From an uncultured Bacteroidales bacterium (GTDB taxonomy: Bacteria; Bacteroidota; Bacteroidia; Bacteroidales; UBA11471), in NCBI GenBank assembly GCA_947625885.1, contig CANQQA010000001.1, positions 1 through 64,000 of the forward strand: 64,000 nucleotides of DNA, read 5' to 3'. A program made the translations under genes and the position numbers. The notes beneath the pieces were generated by a model that was not told the origin of the DNA, did no database searches, and was given only the letters and a program-made list of their open reading frames with translations. Shown here piece by piece: positions 37,417 through 49,129 of this stretch. Numbering within the stretch: the first letter of the stretch is position 1; the number at the start of each line of letters is the position of its first letter.

Positions 37417-38649
37417 TTATTTTCCCTCCAATGTTTTCAGTTTTTCGTTATCGCCCAAGGTATAATATATACTTCTCAGAGCGAAAATGCAATCGGCATT
37501 GTTGGGATCAAGCTCATAGGCTTTCTCATAATATGTCAATGCCTGACGGCAGAGCGGGAAGATACGTTCTTCGCGGGCTTTCCGGTATTCGGCATCATTT
37601 TGTATTTTATTGACTTCTTGTCCTGCCACCACAGCTTTATTGTAATAGAAACGACCTAATTCAGCCCACACGTCTGCCAAGCTCGAATCCAGTTCCAATG
37701 CCGTTTCAAAGCAGGCTTTTGCAGCATCTTCGTTATTTATTTCTTCATACAAACGACCTTTTACTTTCCAATATTCGGCTCGCGGATTGGCGGCAATAGC
37801 TTTATCCAAATAAGCAATGGCATCTTCTGTTTTACCGAGAGCAATGTAGATATTGATCATCTGTTGGAGATAGAACTCGGTGTCTTTATTGATACCGAAA
37901 CGGTCGAGGATTTCTTCCGAGATAGCCATTATATTTGTGGTATCTTTCCGGTTTCCATACAATTCGCCTAAACATTGATATATGGTAAAGGAGTCGTAAT
38001 TATCGGTTTCCTTGGCTCTGATCAATGCCGGAATAGCCAAATCGTAATCTTTCGATATATAGGCAGCCAAAGCGACATAATAACGGCTGAAAATATAAGA
38101 ACTATCTATAATACCGTTATTAATCATTTCCTGACGTTCCTTACTGATACCGTATTTCTCGGGAATTGCCAAATAGGTTTCCCACATTTCACAAGCCTTT
38201 TTATATTCCTGATCTTTATAGTAAGTAACGGCAGCGTCCCAAAATCCTTGATGTCTTTGCTGTATCTGGTCAATGATTTTTTTTGAATATTTCGGGGAAA
38301 CTTTACCTTTTGCATTCGGCAGGGAATCCAAATACAGGGCGTGTTCGAGGTAGTTGTATTCGTCTTCCAGCGCTTTGTACATAACATCAGCGTCGAATTT
38401 CTGATTAGTAATGCGCTTGTTGTCGTTTTGGTTATAAATGGCATCTTCTACTTCTGCCGACACCCACCATGTTTTCGGGTCGTTTTGCGATTCGGGATTT
38501 TCGCGGGCTTCGCTCAAGCGGGCACGCGCTTCGTCGTAATTCGGTTTTTCCTGTTTCAATTCGTTGTTAGCCCAATTGACATTTTTTTTCTGAGCGAAAG
38601 CTCCGCTTCCGATCAGACCGATAGCAATAAAAAGAAAAATCTTTTTCAT
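37417..38649 (-). CDS. Secreted tetratricopeptide-repeat protein
   Basis: 410 residues with signal peptide MKKIFLFIAIGLIGSGAFAQ. The body consists of TPR helices, clearest near the C-terminus (AIAYLDKAIAANPRAEYWKVKGRLYEEINNEDAAKACFETALELDSSLADVWAELGRFYYNKA...ALTYYEKAYELDPNNADCIFALRSIYYTLGD). It is periplasmic and probably mediates protein-protein contacts. It starts 16 bp after the gyrA stop and is likely co-transcribed, an order often seen in this phylum. The partner is unknown. Confidence 0.88.
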   Translation of the reverse strand: MKKIFLFIAIGLIGSGAFAQKKNVNWANNELKQEKPNYDEARARLSEARENPESQNDPKTWWVSAEVEDAIYNQNDNKRITNQKFDADVMYKALEDEYNYLEHALYLDSLPNAKGKVSPKYSKKIIDQIQQRHQGFWDAAVTYYKDQEYKKACEMWETYLAIPEKYGISKERQEMINNGIIDSSYIFSRYYVALAAYISKDYDLAIPALIRAKETDNYDSFTIYQCLGELYGNRKDTTNIMAISEEILDRFGINKDTEFYLQQMINIYIALGKTEDAIAYLDKAIAANPRAEYWKVKGRLYEEINNEDAAKACFETALELDSSLADVWAELGRFYYNKAVVAGQEVNKIQNDAEYRKAREERIFPLCRQALTYYEKAYELDPNNADCIFALRSIYYTLGDNEKLKTLEGK

Positions 38650-38665
38650 CTTCGTTTATTTTTAA

Positions 38666-41191
38666 TTATTGTTGTTGTTTTTCAGTTGGTATTTCTCCGG
38701 TAACATTCGTACCCTCGGTATTTTCCATTGCGTCTTCTGCCGAATCGGACAAGACCTTGCATACCGACGCTATTTCGTCGTTGCGCTTTTCGAGGTTGAT
38801 GAGCCGCACACCTTGCGTAGCGCGTCCCATAACCCGTACGTCAGCCACTTTCAGCCGCAGCGTGATGCCGGACTTGTTGATGATTACCAAATCGTTTTCG
38901 TCGGTAACGTTCTTTATGGCGACCAGCTTGCCGGTTTTCGGCGTGATGTTCAAGGTCTTCACGCCTTTTCCGCCACGGTTGGTTACGCGGTAATCCTCTA
39001 TTTCGGAACGTTTGCCGTAGCCCTGTTCCGACACGACCATAACAGTCTCTTTCTCGGGATCATTGACACAAATCATGCCGATGACTTCATCGCCCACATT
39101 TTCGTCGAGCGTCATGCCGCGCACACCGGTAGCAGTACGACCCATTTCACGCACTTTCGTTTCGTGGAAGCGGATTGCCCTACCCTCTTTGTTCGCCATG
39201 ATGATTTCGCTGTCGCCGGTGGTCAGACGCACTTGTATCACTTGGTCGTCTTCGCGTATGGTGATAGCGTTCACGCCGTTGGTACGTGGACGTGAATAGG
39301 CTTCGAGACGGGTTTTCTTGATAACGCCTTTTTTCGTACAGAACACCAGATTGTGGGTCATGTTGTACTCCGGATCCTGCAATTGCTTGATGCGGATAAA
39401 GGCATTGACTTTATCGTCGGCGTCGATGTTCAGCAGGTTCTGAATGGCACGTCCTTTCGAATTTTTCGCCCCTTCGGGTATTTCATAGACTTTGAGCCAG
39501 AAGCATTTTCCTTTTTGGGTGAAGAACAGCATATAGTTGTGCATCGACGCGGGATAGATGTACTCGATAAAGTCTTCTTCGCGCGTATCGCTGCCGCGCG
39601 CCCCTACTCCGCCTCGGTTTTGTGCGCGGAAGTCGGTCAGTGGCGTGCGTTTGATGTAACCCATATGCGAAATGGTGATAATCATCTCGTCGTCGGCATA
39701 GAAGTCTTCGGCGTTGAATTCTTCCGAAGAATAGATGATTTCGGTTTTCCGCTCGTCGCCGTACTTCTCTTTTATTTCGACCAACTCGTCTTTAACGACC
39801 TGCATACATACGTTTTCGTCGGAAAGTATTTCATGGAAATATTTGATTTGCCGCATCAGTTCGTCGTATTCTTCATGCAGCTTTTCCTGCATCAGACCGG
39901 TCAGCTGGCGCAGACGCATATCGACGATTGCCGTAGCCTGCACTTCGGAGAGAGAGAAGCGCTCCATAAGGCGGTTGCGGGCTTCTTCCGGGCTTTTCGA
40001 AGAGCGAATGATTTGCACCACTTCGTCGATGTGGTCGCAGGCGATAATCAAGCCGTCGAGAATGTGAGCGCGCTCCTCCGCCTTTTTCAAGTCGTAGCGG
40101 GTGCGGCGTATCACCACTTCGTGGCGGTGTTCCACAAACGATTCGATGAGCTGTTTGAGATTGAGCGTTACGGGGCGACCTTTCACCAGCGCAATATTGT
40201 TTACGCTGAACGACGACTGCAACGCCGTCATTTTGTAAAGTTTGTTGAGTACGACGCTCGAATTGGCATCTTTCTTTACGTCGATGACGATGCGCATACC
40301 GGCGCGGTCGGATTCGTCGTTGATGTTGGAAATGCCGTCGATGCGTTTATCCTCGACCAAATCGGCAATACTCTTTATCAACTCGGCTTTGTTTATGCCG
40401 TAAGGAATTTCGGAGATAACGATTTTTTCGTGCGGACCGTCCGTCTCTATTTCGGCTTTGGAACGTATCACGATGCGACCGCGACCCGTTTCATACGCCT
40501 CTTTTACGCCATTATAACCGTAGATATATCCGCCGGTAGGAAAATCGGGGGCTTTGATATAGCGCATCAATTCCTCTATGGTAATGTCGCGGTTATCTAT
40601 GTAGGCGATAATGCCGTCGATGGACTCTGAAAGATTGTGAGGCGGCATATTGGTTGCCATACCTACGGCAATACCCGACGACCCGTTAATCAACAGGTTG
40701 GGAATGCGAGTGGGCAGCACCACCGGTTCATCGAGCGTATCGTCGAAGTTCTTTTGGAAATCGACCGTTTCCTTGTCGATGTCGCGCAACATCTCCTCTG
40801 CCATTTTCGAGAGGCGGGCTTCGGTGTAACGCATGGCAGCGGGGCTGTCGCCATCGACGGAGCCGTAGTTGCCCTGTCCATCGACAAGCGGATAACGCAG
40901 CGACCATTCCTGTCCCATGCGCACCATGGCGAAATATACCGACGAATCGCCGTGCGGGTGATACTTACCCAGCACTTCGCCTACGATTCTCGCAGATTTT
41001 TTATAGGGTTTGTCCGAGGTATTTCCCAATTCATTCATTCCGAAAAGCACTCGGCGGTGCACCGGTTTGAAACCGTCGCGGACGTCGGGTAATGCCCGGG
41101 CTACAATCACCGACATGGAGTAGTCGATGTACGATTGTTTCATCTCCTTCTCGATGTCGATTTTCAAAATTCTGTCGTTTTGCTCAATCAT
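38666..41191 (-). CDS. gyrA: DNA gyrase subunit A
   Basis: 841 residues. It is the breakage-reunion subunit of gyrase. The N-terminal [30 protein letters not shown], the quinolone region [17 protein letters not shown] (Ser at the main resistance position, so wild type in form) and the active Tyr in AMRYTEARL are present. The GyrA box QNRGGVG distinguishes it from ParC. The C-terminal beta-pinwheel repeats ([24 protein letters not shown]) follow, with an acidic tail. Confidence 0.97.
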   Translation of the reverse strand: MIEQNDRILKIDIEKEMKQSYIDYSMSVIVARALPDVRDGFKPVHRRVLFGMNELGNTSDKPYKKSARIVGEVLGKYHPHGDSSVYFAMVRMGQEWSLRYPLVDGQGNYGSVDGDSPAAMRYTEARLSKMAEEMLRDIDKETVDFQKNFDDTLDEPVVLPTRIPNLLINGSSGIAVGMATNMPPHNLSESIDGIIAYIDNRDITIEELMRYIKAPDFPTGGYIYGYNGVKEAYETGRGRIVIRSKAEIETDGPHEKIVISEIPYGINKAELIKSIADLVEDKRIDGISNINDESDRAGMRIVIDVKKDANSSVVLNKLYKMTALQSSFSVNNIALVKGRPVTLNLKQLIESFVEHRHEVVIRRTRYDLKKAEERAHILDGLIIACDHIDEVVQIIRSSKSPEEARNRLMERFSLSEVQATAIVDMRLRQLTGLMQEKLHEEYDELMRQIKYFHEILSDENVCMQVVKDELVEIKEKYGDERKTEIIYSSEEFNAEDFYADDEMIITISHMGYIKRTPLTDFRAQNRGGVGARGSDTREEDFIEYIYPASMHNYMLFFTQKGKCFWLKVYEIPEGAKNSKGRAIQNLLNIDADDKVNAFIRIKQLQDPEYNMTHNLVFCTKKGVIKKTRLEAYSRPRTNGVNAITIREDDQVIQVRLTTGDSEIIMANKEGRAIRFHETKVREMGRTATGVRGMTLDENVGDEVIGMICVNDPEKETVMVVSEQGYGKRSEIEDYRVTNRGGKGVKTLNITPKTGKLVAIKNVTDENDLVIINKSGITLRLKVADVRVMGRATQGVRLINLEKRNDEIASVCKVLSDSAEDAMENTEGTNVTGEIPTEKQQQ

Positions 41192-41493
41192 GTATTTTCA
41201 ATCGGTTTTGTTTGTTTTTTCGCTCATGGCAGTATGCCATGAAAAAGCGCACTAAGATACGACTTTCTTCCCGATTAGAAAAATTTTCATTCGGAAAAAA
41301 CGGTGTCGGGCGATTTATTTTCCGCAAAAATTCCCGATTCTACTCCTACTCGGCAGTTATAACTGTCAAAACGGCAGAAATATTTTCTGAAACGGTTAAA
41401 ATGCGACCGCGGCATATTATTTGCACACAATAAAAGGGAAAACGACGTTTTACAAAAATAGTTCGTATATTTGTACATTAATACAGTGATTTT
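41192..41493. other. Divergent promoter region between gyrA and clpC
   Basis: 302 bp between divergent genes, with no coding frame of note. It carries the clpC -7 element at 41466-41473. No clear gyrA promoter match was found on the minus strand; TATCTTAG-like sequence occurs near 41255. Confidence 0.5.
41466..41473 (+). promoter_or_regulatory. -7 element (TATATTTG) for clpC
   Basis: TATATTTG fits TAnnTTTG and lies 20 bp before the clpC ATG. Confidence 0.6.
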
Positions 41494-44049
41494 ATGGAAA
41501 GAAATTTTTCGCAACGAGTACGTAATGTTTTAGGTTACAGCCGGGAAGAAGCCGAACGGTTGCAAACGCCGTTCATCGGACCGGAACATCTGCTGCTGGG
41601 AATTTTGCGAGACGGCGCCGGCAAGGCGGTCGAAGCCCTGCACTATCTGGGGGTGGAATCCGACCGGCTGAAACATACCGTAGAAGAAAAACTGCGCAGC
41701 GCCGAAACGGTTTCGACCGACAACAATCAAGATATAGTCATCAACAAAAATACCGATAAAGTACTGCGGACGAGCCTGCTCGAATCGCGTCTGTTGAAAA
41801 GCGAGGTTACCGATACCGAGCATCTGCTGCTGGCGATACTCCGCGACCCCTCGACTATGGCTGCGCAAGCGCTCAACACCTACAACGTCAATTATCAGAA
41901 CATTTGCGATTTCGTCAAAAACGGAGCAATGCCGAAAAGCGGTGCGGCAGACGAGACGAATGCCTCGCCCCGCATGGGCGCCGACTTTGCCGACGACGAT
42001 GACGACGAAATGGACGACAACCGGTTTTCGGGAAAAGAGAAAAACGCTTCCACCATTCAGATGAAAGAATCGGGTAGCGACACGCCCGTGCTCGACAACT
42101 TCGGAAACGACATGACGCGCGCCGCCGAAGAAAATCGCCTCGACCCCGTCGTGGGCAGAGAGAAAGAAATCGAGCGGCTGGCGCAGATATTGAGCCGCCG
42201 CAAAAAGAACAACCCCGTGCTGATAGGCGAGCCGGGTGTGGGTAAATCGGCTATTGTCGAGGGACTTGCCCTGCGCATCGTGCAGAAAAAAGTGTCCCGT
42301 GTGCTTTTCGACAAACGGGTCATTGCTCTCGATATGGCATCTATCGTAGCCGGCACAAAATACCGCGGACAATTCGAGGAGCGTATCAAAGCCATTCTCA
42401 ATGAGTTGGAAAAGAATCCGAACATCATACTGTTCATCGACGAGATACACACCATTGTCGGTGCGGGAGGTGCAGCCGGTTCGCTCGACGCTGCCAATAT
42501 GCTTAAACCGGCGCTGGCACGCGGTGAAATACAGTGCGTAGGCGCCACCACTCTCGACGAGTATCGGAAAAGCATCGAAAAAGACGGCGCCCTCGAACGC
42601 CGTTTCCAGAAAATCATGGTATCGCCGACGACGCCAGAAGAGACGTTGCAGATACTGAAAAACATCAAAGACCGATACGAAGAACACCACAACGTGTCTT
42701 ACACCGATGCCGCTTTGGAAGCCTGCGTGAAATTGGCTGACCGCTATATCAGCGACCGGAATTTCCCCGACAAAGCCATCGACGCGCTCGACGAAGCAGG
42801 GTCGCGCATACACATCACCCACATTGTCGTGCCCAAGCGCATCGAGGAGTTGGAGGCGCAAATAGAAGCAACCCGAAAAGAAAAGCTCGATGCCGTGAAA
42901 GCGCAAAAATTCGAGGAGGCTGCCATGTTCCGCGACAAAGAAACCTCCCTGCAAGGCGAACTCGAAGAAGAGAAACGCAACTGGGAGAAAACCATGCAGG
43001 AACAGCGCGAAGTGGTTGATGCCGAAGATATTGCCGAAACCGTAGCTTCGATGTCGGGCGTACCCGTGCAGCGCATCGCGCAAGCCGAAGGGCTGCGTCT
43101 GTTGAAGATGAGCGACGATTTGAAGCAATACATCATCGGGCAAGACACGGCAGTCGATAAAATCGTCAAAGCCATACGCCGCAACCGCATCGGGCTGAAA
43201 GACCCGAACAAGCCTATCGGCACGTTCCTGTTCTTGGGTCCGACGGGCGTAGGCAAAACGCACTTGGCAAAGAAACTGGCGGAATACCTGTTCGACTCGT
43301 CCGACGCCCTGATACGGGTGGATATGAGCGAATATATGGAAAAATTCACCGTGTCGCGGTTAGTCGGTGCGCCTCCGGGATACGTGGGCTACGAAGAGGG
43401 CGGTCTGCTCACCGAAAAAGTGCGCCGCAACCCCTACTCCGTCGTCCTGCTCGACGAGTTGGAGAAGGCTCACCCCGACGTGTTCAACCTGCTGCTGCAA
43501 ATCATGGACGAGGGACACGTTACCGACAGTCTGGGGCGCAAAATCGACTTCAAGAACACGATTATCATCATGACGTCGAACATCGGTACGCGGCAGCTCA
43601 AAGACTTCGGGCGCGGCGTGGGCTTCGATACCGGCGCCGTTTCCGACAAAGAGCTTTCGCGCTCGGTCATACAGAAGTCGCTGAACAAAGCCTTTTCGCC
43701 GGAATTTTTGAACCGCATCGACGAAATCATCACGTTCGACCAGCTCGACAAGGAGGCGATTTATAAAATCATCGACATCGAGTTGAAAGGATTTTTCGCC
43801 CGCATTGCCGAAATGGGTTATCATATCGAACTGACCGATGCCGCCAAAAATTTCGTTGCCGAAAAAGGGTATGACAAGCAATTCGGGGCGCGTCCGCTGA
43901 AACGGGCTATCCAAACCTACCTCGAAGACGAATTGGCAGAAACGATTTTGAAAGGCGAACTGCACGAGGGCGACACCATCGTACTCGACTGCCGCGAGGG
44001 CGATACGAAAATCACCGCCTCGATACGGCAGCAGGAGCAGCCGCTCTGA
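41494..44049 (+). CDS. clpC: ATP-dependent Clp protease ATP-binding subunit ClpC
   Basis: 851 residues. It is an Hsp100 unfoldase that feeds ClpP. It has two N-terminal Clp_N repeats ([43 protein letters not shown]), a first AAA domain with Walker [10 protein letters not shown] near residue 243, a UVR-type linker ([21 protein letters not shown]) that marks ClpC rather than ClpA/ClpB, and a second AAA domain with Walker [10 protein letters not shown] near residue 584. An acidic insert lies at about 165-180 ([13 protein letters not shown]). Confidence 0.95.
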   Translation: MERNFSQRVRNVLGYSREEAERLQTPFIGPEHLLLGILRDGAGKAVEALHYLGVESDRLKHTVEEKLRSAETVSTDNNQDIVINKNTDKVLRTSLLESRLLKSEVTDTEHLLLAILRDPSTMAAQALNTYNVNYQNICDFVKNGAMPKSGAADETNASPRMGADFADDDDDEMDDNRFSGKEKNASTIQMKESGSDTPVLDNFGNDMTRAAEENRLDPVVGREKEIERLAQILSRRKKNNPVLIGEPGVGKSAIVEGLALRIVQKKVSRVLFDKRVIALDMASIVAGTKYRGQFEERIKAILNELEKNPNIILFIDEIHTIVGAGGAAGSLDAANMLKPALARGEIQCVGATTLDEYRKSIEKDGALERRFQKIMVSPTTPEETLQILKNIKDRYEEHHNVSYTDAALEACVKLADRYISDRNFPDKAIDALDEAGSRIHITHIVVPKRIEELEAQIEATRKEKLDAVKAQKFEEAAMFRDKETSLQGELEEEKRNWEKTMQEQREVVDAEDIAETVASMSGVPVQRIAQAEGLRLLKMSDDLKQYIIGQDTAVDKIVKAIRRNRIGLKDPNKPIGTFLFLGPTGVGKTHLAKKLAEYLFDSSDALIRVDMSEYMEKFTVSRLVGAPPGYVGYEEGGLLTEKVRRNPYSVVLLDELEKAHPDVFNLLLQIMDEGHVTDSLGRKIDFKNTIIIMTSNIGTRQLKDFGRGVGFDTGAVSDKELSRSVIQKSLNKAFSPEFLNRIDEIITFDQLDKEAIYKIIDIELKGFFARIAEMGYHIELTDAAKNFVAEKGYDKQFGARPLKRAIQTYLEDELAETILKGELHEGDTIVLDCREGDTKITASIRQQEQPL

Positions 44050-44073
44050 CAGAAACTCCGAAAAACAAGTCAA

Positions 44074-44110
44074 AATGTCAGACCGCAGGGTCTGGCATTT
44101 TTTTTGTCTT
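44074..44110 (+). terminator. Terminator after clpC
   Basis: TGTCAGACC (44076-44084) pairs with GGTCTGGCA (44089-44097), with one G-U pair, followed by a run of T. It lies 26 bp after the clpC stop. Confidence 0.8.
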
Positions 44111-44152
44111 TTTACGGACGAACCTATGAATTAACTTATAAAACATAAAATC

Positions 44153-46204
44153 ATGCAAAAAGGAACCATTGGGGTAACAACCGACAACATCTTCCCCGTC
44201 ATCAAAAAGTTTTTGTACAGCGACCACGAAATATTTTTGCGCGAATTGGTATCGAATGCCGTCGATGCCACGCAGAAAATAAAAACGCTGTCGTCGGTGG
44301 GCGACTATAAAGGCGAACTCGGCGACCTGAATGTAACCGTATCAATCAATGAAAAGGCGGGGACGCTGACCGTCTCCGACCACGGCATCGGCATGACCGC
44401 CGAGGAGATAGAGAAGTACATCAACCAAATCGCTTTTTCCGGCGCCGAAGAGTTCCTCGAAAAATACAAGAACGACGCCAACGCCATTATCGGGCATTTC
44501 GGCTTGGGCTTCTATTCGTCGTTCATGGTGTCGAAGAAGGTGGAGATACGCACGCGCTCTTATCAGGACGGCGCACAGGCTGTCATGTGGAGCTGCGACG
44601 GCTCGCCCGAGTACACGATGGAAAACATCGACAAAAACGAGCGCGGTACCGACATCGTGCTCTACATCGACGATGAAAACAAAAACTTCCTCGAAAAATC
44701 GGAAATCGAAACCCTGCTTAAAAAATATTGCCGCTTCCTCCCCATTCCTATCGTATTCGGGAAAGAACAGGAATGGAAAGACGGAAAATACGTCGATACC
44801 GACAAAGACCGCATCGTCAATGACACGACGCCCGCGTGGACGAAAAAGCCGGCAGATCTGACCGACGAGGAGTACCGCAAATTTTACGGCGACCTCTACC
44901 CCATGATGGACGAACCGCTGTTCTGGATTCACCTCAACGTCGATTACCCCTTCAAGCTCACGGGTATTCTCTACTTCCCTAAAATCCGCAACAATTTCGA
45001 CATCAACAAAAACCGCATACAACTCTACTGCAACCAAGTGTTCGTAACCGATTCCGTCGAAGGCATCGTGCCCGAATTTCTGATGCTGCTGCAAGGTGTC
45101 ATCGACTCGCCCGACATTCCGCTGAACGTGTCGCGCTCGTACCTGCAAAGCGACTCCAACGTGAAGAAAATTTCGACCTACATAACCAAGAAGGTCGCCG
45201 ATCGGTTGCAGGAAATCTTCAACAGCGACCGCAAGCAGTACGAAGAAAAGTGGGACGACATCAAGCTGTTCATCGAATACGGTATGCTCTCCGACGAGAA
45301 ATTCTATGAAAAGGCGCAAAAATTCGCCCTGCTCAAAGATACGACAAACAAATATTATACCCTCGACGAATACAAAACTTTGATTGAGAGCGAACAGACC
45401 GACAAAGATAAAAATCTGGTTTACCTCTACGCCACCGACCACATTGCCCAGTACAACTACATCGAAGCCGCTCAAAACAAAGGATACAGCGTGCTGTTGA
45501 TGGACGGACAGCTCGACGTGCCTTTCATCGGTATGCTGGAGCAGAAGCTGGAAAAGAGCCGTTTCGTGCGCGTCGATAGCGACACCGTCGAAAATCTGAT
45601 TCGCAAAGAGGATAAGAAAGAGGTTTCCCTCACGCCGGAACAGCGCGAAATGCTCACGACCGTATTCAAGTCGCAGATACCGACGGTGGAGAAAGCCGAA
45701 TTCATGGTCATGTTCGAGGCTGTGGACGAAACTGCTGCTCCTATCGTCATCACGCAAAACGAGTTTATGCGCCGTATGAAAGATATGTCCGCCCTGCAAC
45801 CCGGCATGAGCTTCTACGGCGAGATGCCCGACAGCTACAACCTCATCGTCAATACGTTGCACCCGCTTTCGCAACGGGTATTGAGCGAGAGCGAAACGGC
45901 TTGCGGCAATGAGCTGACACCGCTGCGCACACAACTGAAATCGCTGAACGACGAAATCGCCAAGCTGCAAGAGGCTGCCAAAGGCAAGAAAGACGAGGAA
46001 ATTCCCGTCGCCGACAAAGATGCCCTCAAAAACAAAGAGGACGAAGCGGCAGCGCTGCGCAAAAAGGAGGAAACGATACTCTCCGACTACGCCGCACAAA
46101 ACAAGCTCGTCCGTCAATTGATAGACTTGGCTTTGATTTCCAACAATATGCTGAAAGGCGAAGCGTTGAGCCGATTCGTAAAACGTTCGGTGGAACTGTT
46201 GTAA
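44153..46204 (+). CDS. htpG: Hsp90-family chaperone HtpG
   Basis: 683 residues. It is an ATP-driven dimeric chaperone. The N-terminal GHKL ATPase has the N-box ELVSNAVDA (near residue 27), DHGIGMTAEEI and GHFGLGFYSSFMV. The middle domain includes NFDINKNRIQLYCNQVFVTD and the C-terminal dimerisation part has a Lys/Glu-rich insertion (KLQEAAKGKKDEEIPVADKDALKNKEDEAAALRKKEE). It follows clpC but has a terminator in front and behind. Confidence 0.96.
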   Translation: MQKGTIGVTTDNIFPVIKKFLYSDHEIFLRELVSNAVDATQKIKTLSSVGDYKGELGDLNVTVSINEKAGTLTVSDHGIGMTAEEIEKYINQIAFSGAEEFLEKYKNDANAIIGHFGLGFYSSFMVSKKVEIRTRSYQDGAQAVMWSCDGSPEYTMENIDKNERGTDIVLYIDDENKNFLEKSEIETLLKKYCRFLPIPIVFGKEQEWKDGKYVDTDKDRIVNDTTPAWTKKPADLTDEEYRKFYGDLYPMMDEPLFWIHLNVDYPFKLTGILYFPKIRNNFDINKNRIQLYCNQVFVTDSVEGIVPEFLMLLQGVIDSPDIPLNVSRSYLQSDSNVKKISTYITKKVADRLQEIFNSDRKQYEEKWDDIKLFIEYGMLSDEKFYEKAQKFALLKDTTNKYYTLDEYKTLIESEQTDKDKNLVYLYATDHIAQYNYIEAAQNKGYSVLLMDGQLDVPFIGMLEQKLEKSRFVRVDSDTVENLIRKEDKKEVSLTPEQREMLTTVFKSQIPTVEKAEFMVMFEAVDETAAPIVITQNEFMRRMKDMSALQPGMSFYGEMPDSYNLIVNTLHPLSQRVLSESETACGNELTPLRTQLKSLNDEIAKLQEAAKGKKDEEIPVADKDALKNKEDEAAALRKKEETILSDYAAQNKLVRQLIDLALISNNMLKGEALSRFVKRSVELL

Positions 46205-46230
46205 TTTCCCCGACCCTTTTCGATATCCCG

Positions 46231-46265
46231 AACAGCAGGCATTTGCAATGATGCCTGCTGTTTTT
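46231..46265 (+). terminator. Terminator after htpG
   Basis: AACAGCAGGCAT (46231-46242) and ATGCCTGCTGTT (46251-46262) form a perfect 12-bp stem followed by T residues. Confidence 0.85.
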
Positions 46266-46301
46266 GCGTTTTCCGGATTGCCGTTTTTACAAACAGATTC
46301 G

Positions 46302-46309
46302 TATATTTG
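46302..46309 (+). promoter_or_regulatory. -7 element (TATATTTG) for the aldo/keto reductase
   Basis: TATATTTG fits TAnnTTTG and lies 16 bp before the ATG at 46326. Confidence 0.6.
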
Positions 46310-46325
46310 CAAAAAACAGAAAGAC

Positions 46326-47324
46326 ATGGAAAACGCATATACCGCCGATGAGCATCGCTACGATGCCATGAATTACCGCCGCTGCGGGCGGAGCGGAATT
46401 TTGCTGCCGGCTATCTCGCTCGGACTGTGGCACAATTTCGGCAGTGTCGACGATTACGCCAATTACAGCCGCATCGCCTTTACGGCGTTCGACAACGGCA
46501 TCACGCACTTCGACCTTGCCAACAACTACGGACCTGTTTACGGCTCGGCGGAAGAAAATTTCGGCAAAATACTGAAAAACGGTTTGGGGCGTTATCGGGA
46601 CGAATTGATTATTTCCACCAAAGCGGGATACGATATGTGGGCAGGGCCTTACGGAAACTGGGGCAGCCGTAAATACCTGATGGCGAGCCTCGACCAAAGC
46701 CTGCGGCGTATGGGGCTCGAATACGTCGATATATTTTACTCGCACCGCCCCGACCCAGAAACGCCTGTTGAAGAAACAATGGGCGCGATGGTCGACATCG
46801 TGCGGCAGGGAAAAGCCCTGTATGCCGGCATATCGAACTATAAGCCCGAGCAGACGCGCAAAGCCGTCGAGGCGCTGCGGGCGTGCGGTGTGCCGTGCCT
46901 GATACATCAGGCGCGCTATTCGATGTTCGACCGCTGGGTGGAGCCGGAACTGCTTTCGGTGCTGGACGAAACGGGCATCGGCATGATTGCCTTCTCGCCG
47001 CTGGCGCAAGGGCTATTGAGCGACCGCTACCTGCACGGCATTCCTGCCGATTCGCGCGCGGCTCGGGAAACAGGGCGGCTGAAACGGGAACAGATTACCG
47101 ACGAACGGCTTTCGCAAATTGCCCGATTGAATGAAATCGCCCGCCGACGGGGGCAGTCGTTGGCGGAAATGGCGCTGGCATGGCTGCTCCGCGACCGGCG
47201 GGTAACGTCGGTGCTGATAGGCGCAAGCTCCGTCGAACAATTGAAAACCAATCTCCGCGCCCGGAACAACACGGCTTTTTCCGACGAAGAGCTGACGGAA
47301 ATAGAAAAAATATTGCGTGCATAA
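46326..47324 (+). CDS. Aldo/keto reductase (YghZ/Tas-like)
   Basis: 332 residues from the ATG at 46326. A frame opening at 46248 includes the terminator and is rejected. It has a TIM-barrel NADPH reductase pattern: the RRCGRSGILLPAISLGLW start, the catalytic tetrad in HFDLANNYG (Asp, Tyr), STKAGY (Lys) and YSHRPDP (His), and the cofactor loop SVLIGASSVEQLKTNLRA. It is related to methylglyoxal or voltage-gated K-channel beta-type reductases. The substrate is unknown. Confidence 0.9.
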   Translation: MENAYTADEHRYDAMNYRRCGRSGILLPAISLGLWHNFGSVDDYANYSRIAFTAFDNGITHFDLANNYGPVYGSAEENFGKILKNGLGRYRDELIISTKAGYDMWAGPYGNWGSRKYLMASLDQSLRRMGLEYVDIFYSHRPDPETPVEETMGAMVDIVRQGKALYAGISNYKPEQTRKAVEALRACGVPCLIHQARYSMFDRWVEPELLSVLDETGIGMIAFSPLAQGLLSDRYLHGIPADSRAARETGRLKREQITDERLSQIARLNEIARRRGQSLAEMALAWLLRDRRVTSVLIGASSVEQLKTNLRARNNTAFSDEELTEIEKILRA

Positions 47325-47346
47325 AAGAATTTTTACGCATGCAATA
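47311..47346. terminator. Hairpin between the aldo/keto reductase and pyrD
   Basis: TATTGCGTGC (47311-47320) pairs with GCATGCAATA (47337-47346), with one G-U pair, between convergent genes. The spacer is T-rich. It probably acts as a terminator for one or both directions. Confidence 0.5.
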
Positions 47347-47366
47347 TCACACTGTATTATAGATTG

Positions 47367-48278
47367 TTATACTTGTAATCCGCCGATGATTTCTTCGACC
47401 GAGCGACACCCCTGCCGGTCGAGATAAGCCGCGATGCCGTCGATGACTTTCACCGACACCTGCGGGTCGATGAAATTGGAGGTACCTATCTCCACTGCCC
47501 GTGCTCCTGCCAGCAAAAATTCCACAGCATCGGTCGCATTCATGATGCCGCCCAATCCCACAATAGGTATTTTCACGGCATGGAACACCTGCCAAACCAT
47601 GCGCAGCGCAACGGGCTTGACACACGCACCCGACAATCCGCCCGTAACGGTGGAAAGCACAGGGCGCCGTCTTTCGGCATCGACAGCCATACCGAGCAGA
47701 GTATTGATAAGCGACACGGCATCGGCGCCCTCCGCCTCTACGGCGCGGGCTATCTCGGCGATGTCGGTAACATTGGGCGAGAGTTTGACGATGAGCGTAC
47801 CGCCGTAAACCGCACGCACGGCTTTCACCACCGAAGCGGCGCTCCGGCAGGAAGTGCCGAAAGCCATGCCCCCCTCTTTCACATTCGGACAGGAAATATT
47901 CAATTCGATGGCGGGAATCTTTTCCAACGGCGACAGGCGGCGTGCCGTTTCGGCATAATCGTCGAGGCTTGCGCCCGATACATTGACGATGATATGCGTA
48001 TCTATATCTTTGATTTCCGGATAGATATATTCAACGAAATAATCTACGCCCTTGTTCTGCAACCCGACGGCATTGAGCATACCCGACGGCGTTTCCGCCA
48101 TACGGGGATAAGGATTGCCCTCGCGCGCTTTCAGCGTCGTGCCCTTTACGATGATGCCGCCCAAACGGGAAAGGTCGATGAAGTCGGCGAACTCCACCCC
48201 GTAACCGAATGTACCCGAAGCCGTCATCACGGGATTTTTCAACGACAGCCTGCCGATATTTACTCTTAAATCTGCCAT
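47367..48278 (-). CDS. pyrD: Dihydroorotate dehydrogenase, class 1B catalytic subunit
   Basis: 303 residues from the ATG at 48278, which overlaps pyrK by 13 bp; a longer frame to 48377 lies inside pyrK and is rejected. It oxidises dihydroorotate to orotate in pyrimidine synthesis. It has the FMN TIM barrel with [29 protein letters not shown] (Cys as catalytic base region, class 1), [12 protein letters not shown], and the phosphate site [26 protein letters not shown]. Pairing with pyrK makes it the NAD-linked 1B type. Confidence 0.95.
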   Translation of the reverse strand: MADLRVNIGRLSLKNPVMTASGTFGYGVEFADFIDLSRLGGIIVKGTTLKAREGNPYPRMAETPSGMLNAVGLQNKGVDYFVEYIYPEIKDIDTHIIVNVSGASLDDYAETARRLSPLEKIPAIELNISCPNVKEGGMAFGTSCRSAASVVKAVRAVYGGTLIVKLSPNVTDIAEIARAVEAEGADAVSLINTLLGMAVDAERRRPVLSTVTGGLSGACVKPVALRMVWQVFHAVKIPIVGLGGIMNATDAVEFLLAGARAVEIGTSNFIDPQVSVKVIDGIAAYLDRQGCRSVEEIIGGLQV

Positions 48279-49045
48279 AACAATTTTTCTATATTGAATA
48301 CGGGACCTTCCTTGCACACGCACACGTGTCCGTCGCGGGTATTTTCCACACAGCACAGACAGGCGCCCACGCCGCACGCCATCGTGTTTTCGAGCGACAC
48401 TTCGCAGGCAATGCCGTTGGCTCGGGCATATCGCGCCACCGCCACCATCATGGGCTTGGGACCGCAGGTGTAAATGCGGTCGAAACGTTCTTTCTGCAAC
48501 AGGGAATGCTGCGTTACATATCCCCGCTCGCCGGCGCTGCCGTCTTCGGTCGTTATATCCACCGTGCCGAAACGCCGGAACGCTTCCGCTTGCAGCACAT
48601 CGCCCGCCGAGCGCGCGCCCAAAAGGAAATGCGGCGCATCCCCCTTTTCATGCAACACGCTGCCTAAATAGAGCAGCGGGGCTGTTCCCACGCCGCCGCC
48701 CACGAGCAGCAGGCGTTCATCGCCCGACGGCAGCGAAAAGCCGTTGCCCAGCGGATAAACGACATTGAGCGTGTCGCCCTGCCGCAACGTTGCCAACTGC
48801 CGCGTGCCGTCGCCCACAAGCTGTATGAGAAACCAAACTTCGTTTGCCGCCCTATCGACATAGTTGATGGAAATAGGGCGCCGCAGAAAAGTCGTCGGCG
48901 AACCGTCCACCCGCAGCTCGGCAAACTGTCCGGGCAGCATTTCGGGCAGCGGCGTGCCGTCGGCAGGCGCAGCCTTCAACAAAACATAACGATCGTGCAA
49001 CGCAACGTTTTCGGTTACACGCAAATCCGAAATCAGTTTTTTCAT
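48266..49045 (-). CDS. pyrK: Dihydroorotate dehydrogenase electron-transfer subunit
   Basis: 259 residues. It passes electrons from the PyrD FMN to NAD through FAD and a 2Fe-2S cluster. FAD binding is indicated by [12 protein letters not shown] and [17 protein letters not shown] binding by [16 protein letters not shown], and the cluster by [25 protein letters not shown] near the C-terminus. It is transcribed first, with a TATCTTTG element 20 bp upstream. Confidence 0.95.
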   Translation of the reverse strand: MKKLISDLRVTENVALHDRYVLLKAAPADGTPLPEMLPGQFAELRVDGSPTTFLRRPISINYVDRAANEVWFLIQLVGDGTRQLATLRQGDTLNVVYPLGNGFSLPSGDERLLLVGGGVGTAPLLYLGSVLHEKGDAPHFLLGARSAGDVLQAEAFRRFGTVDITTEDGSAGERGYVTQHSLLQKERFDRIYTCGPKPMMVAVARYARANGIACEVSLENTMACGVGACLCCVENTRDGHVCVCKEGPVFNIEKLLWQI

Positions 49046-49064
49046 CTTGCAATCATATTCCGCA

Positions 49065-49072
49065 CAAAGATA
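49065..49072 (-). promoter_or_regulatory. -7 element (TATCTTTG) for pyrK-pyrD
   Basis: A perfect TAnnTTTG match on the minus strand, 20 bp upstream of the pyrK ATG. Confidence 0.65.
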
Positions 49073-49129
49073 GAAAAAACCGTCGGCAGCTACAAATTAT
49101 TCCGCTATCTCTCGCCGCAAAAAAACAGA

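Noticed and set aside
41530-43263. Long minus-strand open frame opposite clpC
   Set aside because: It is antisense to the two AAA domains of clpC and shows no protein family pattern.
44342-46327. 661-codon minus-strand open frame opposite htpG
   Set aside because: It mirrors the htpG reading frame; the low-complexity Phe/Val-rich translation is typical of antisense of Glu/Lys-rich genes.
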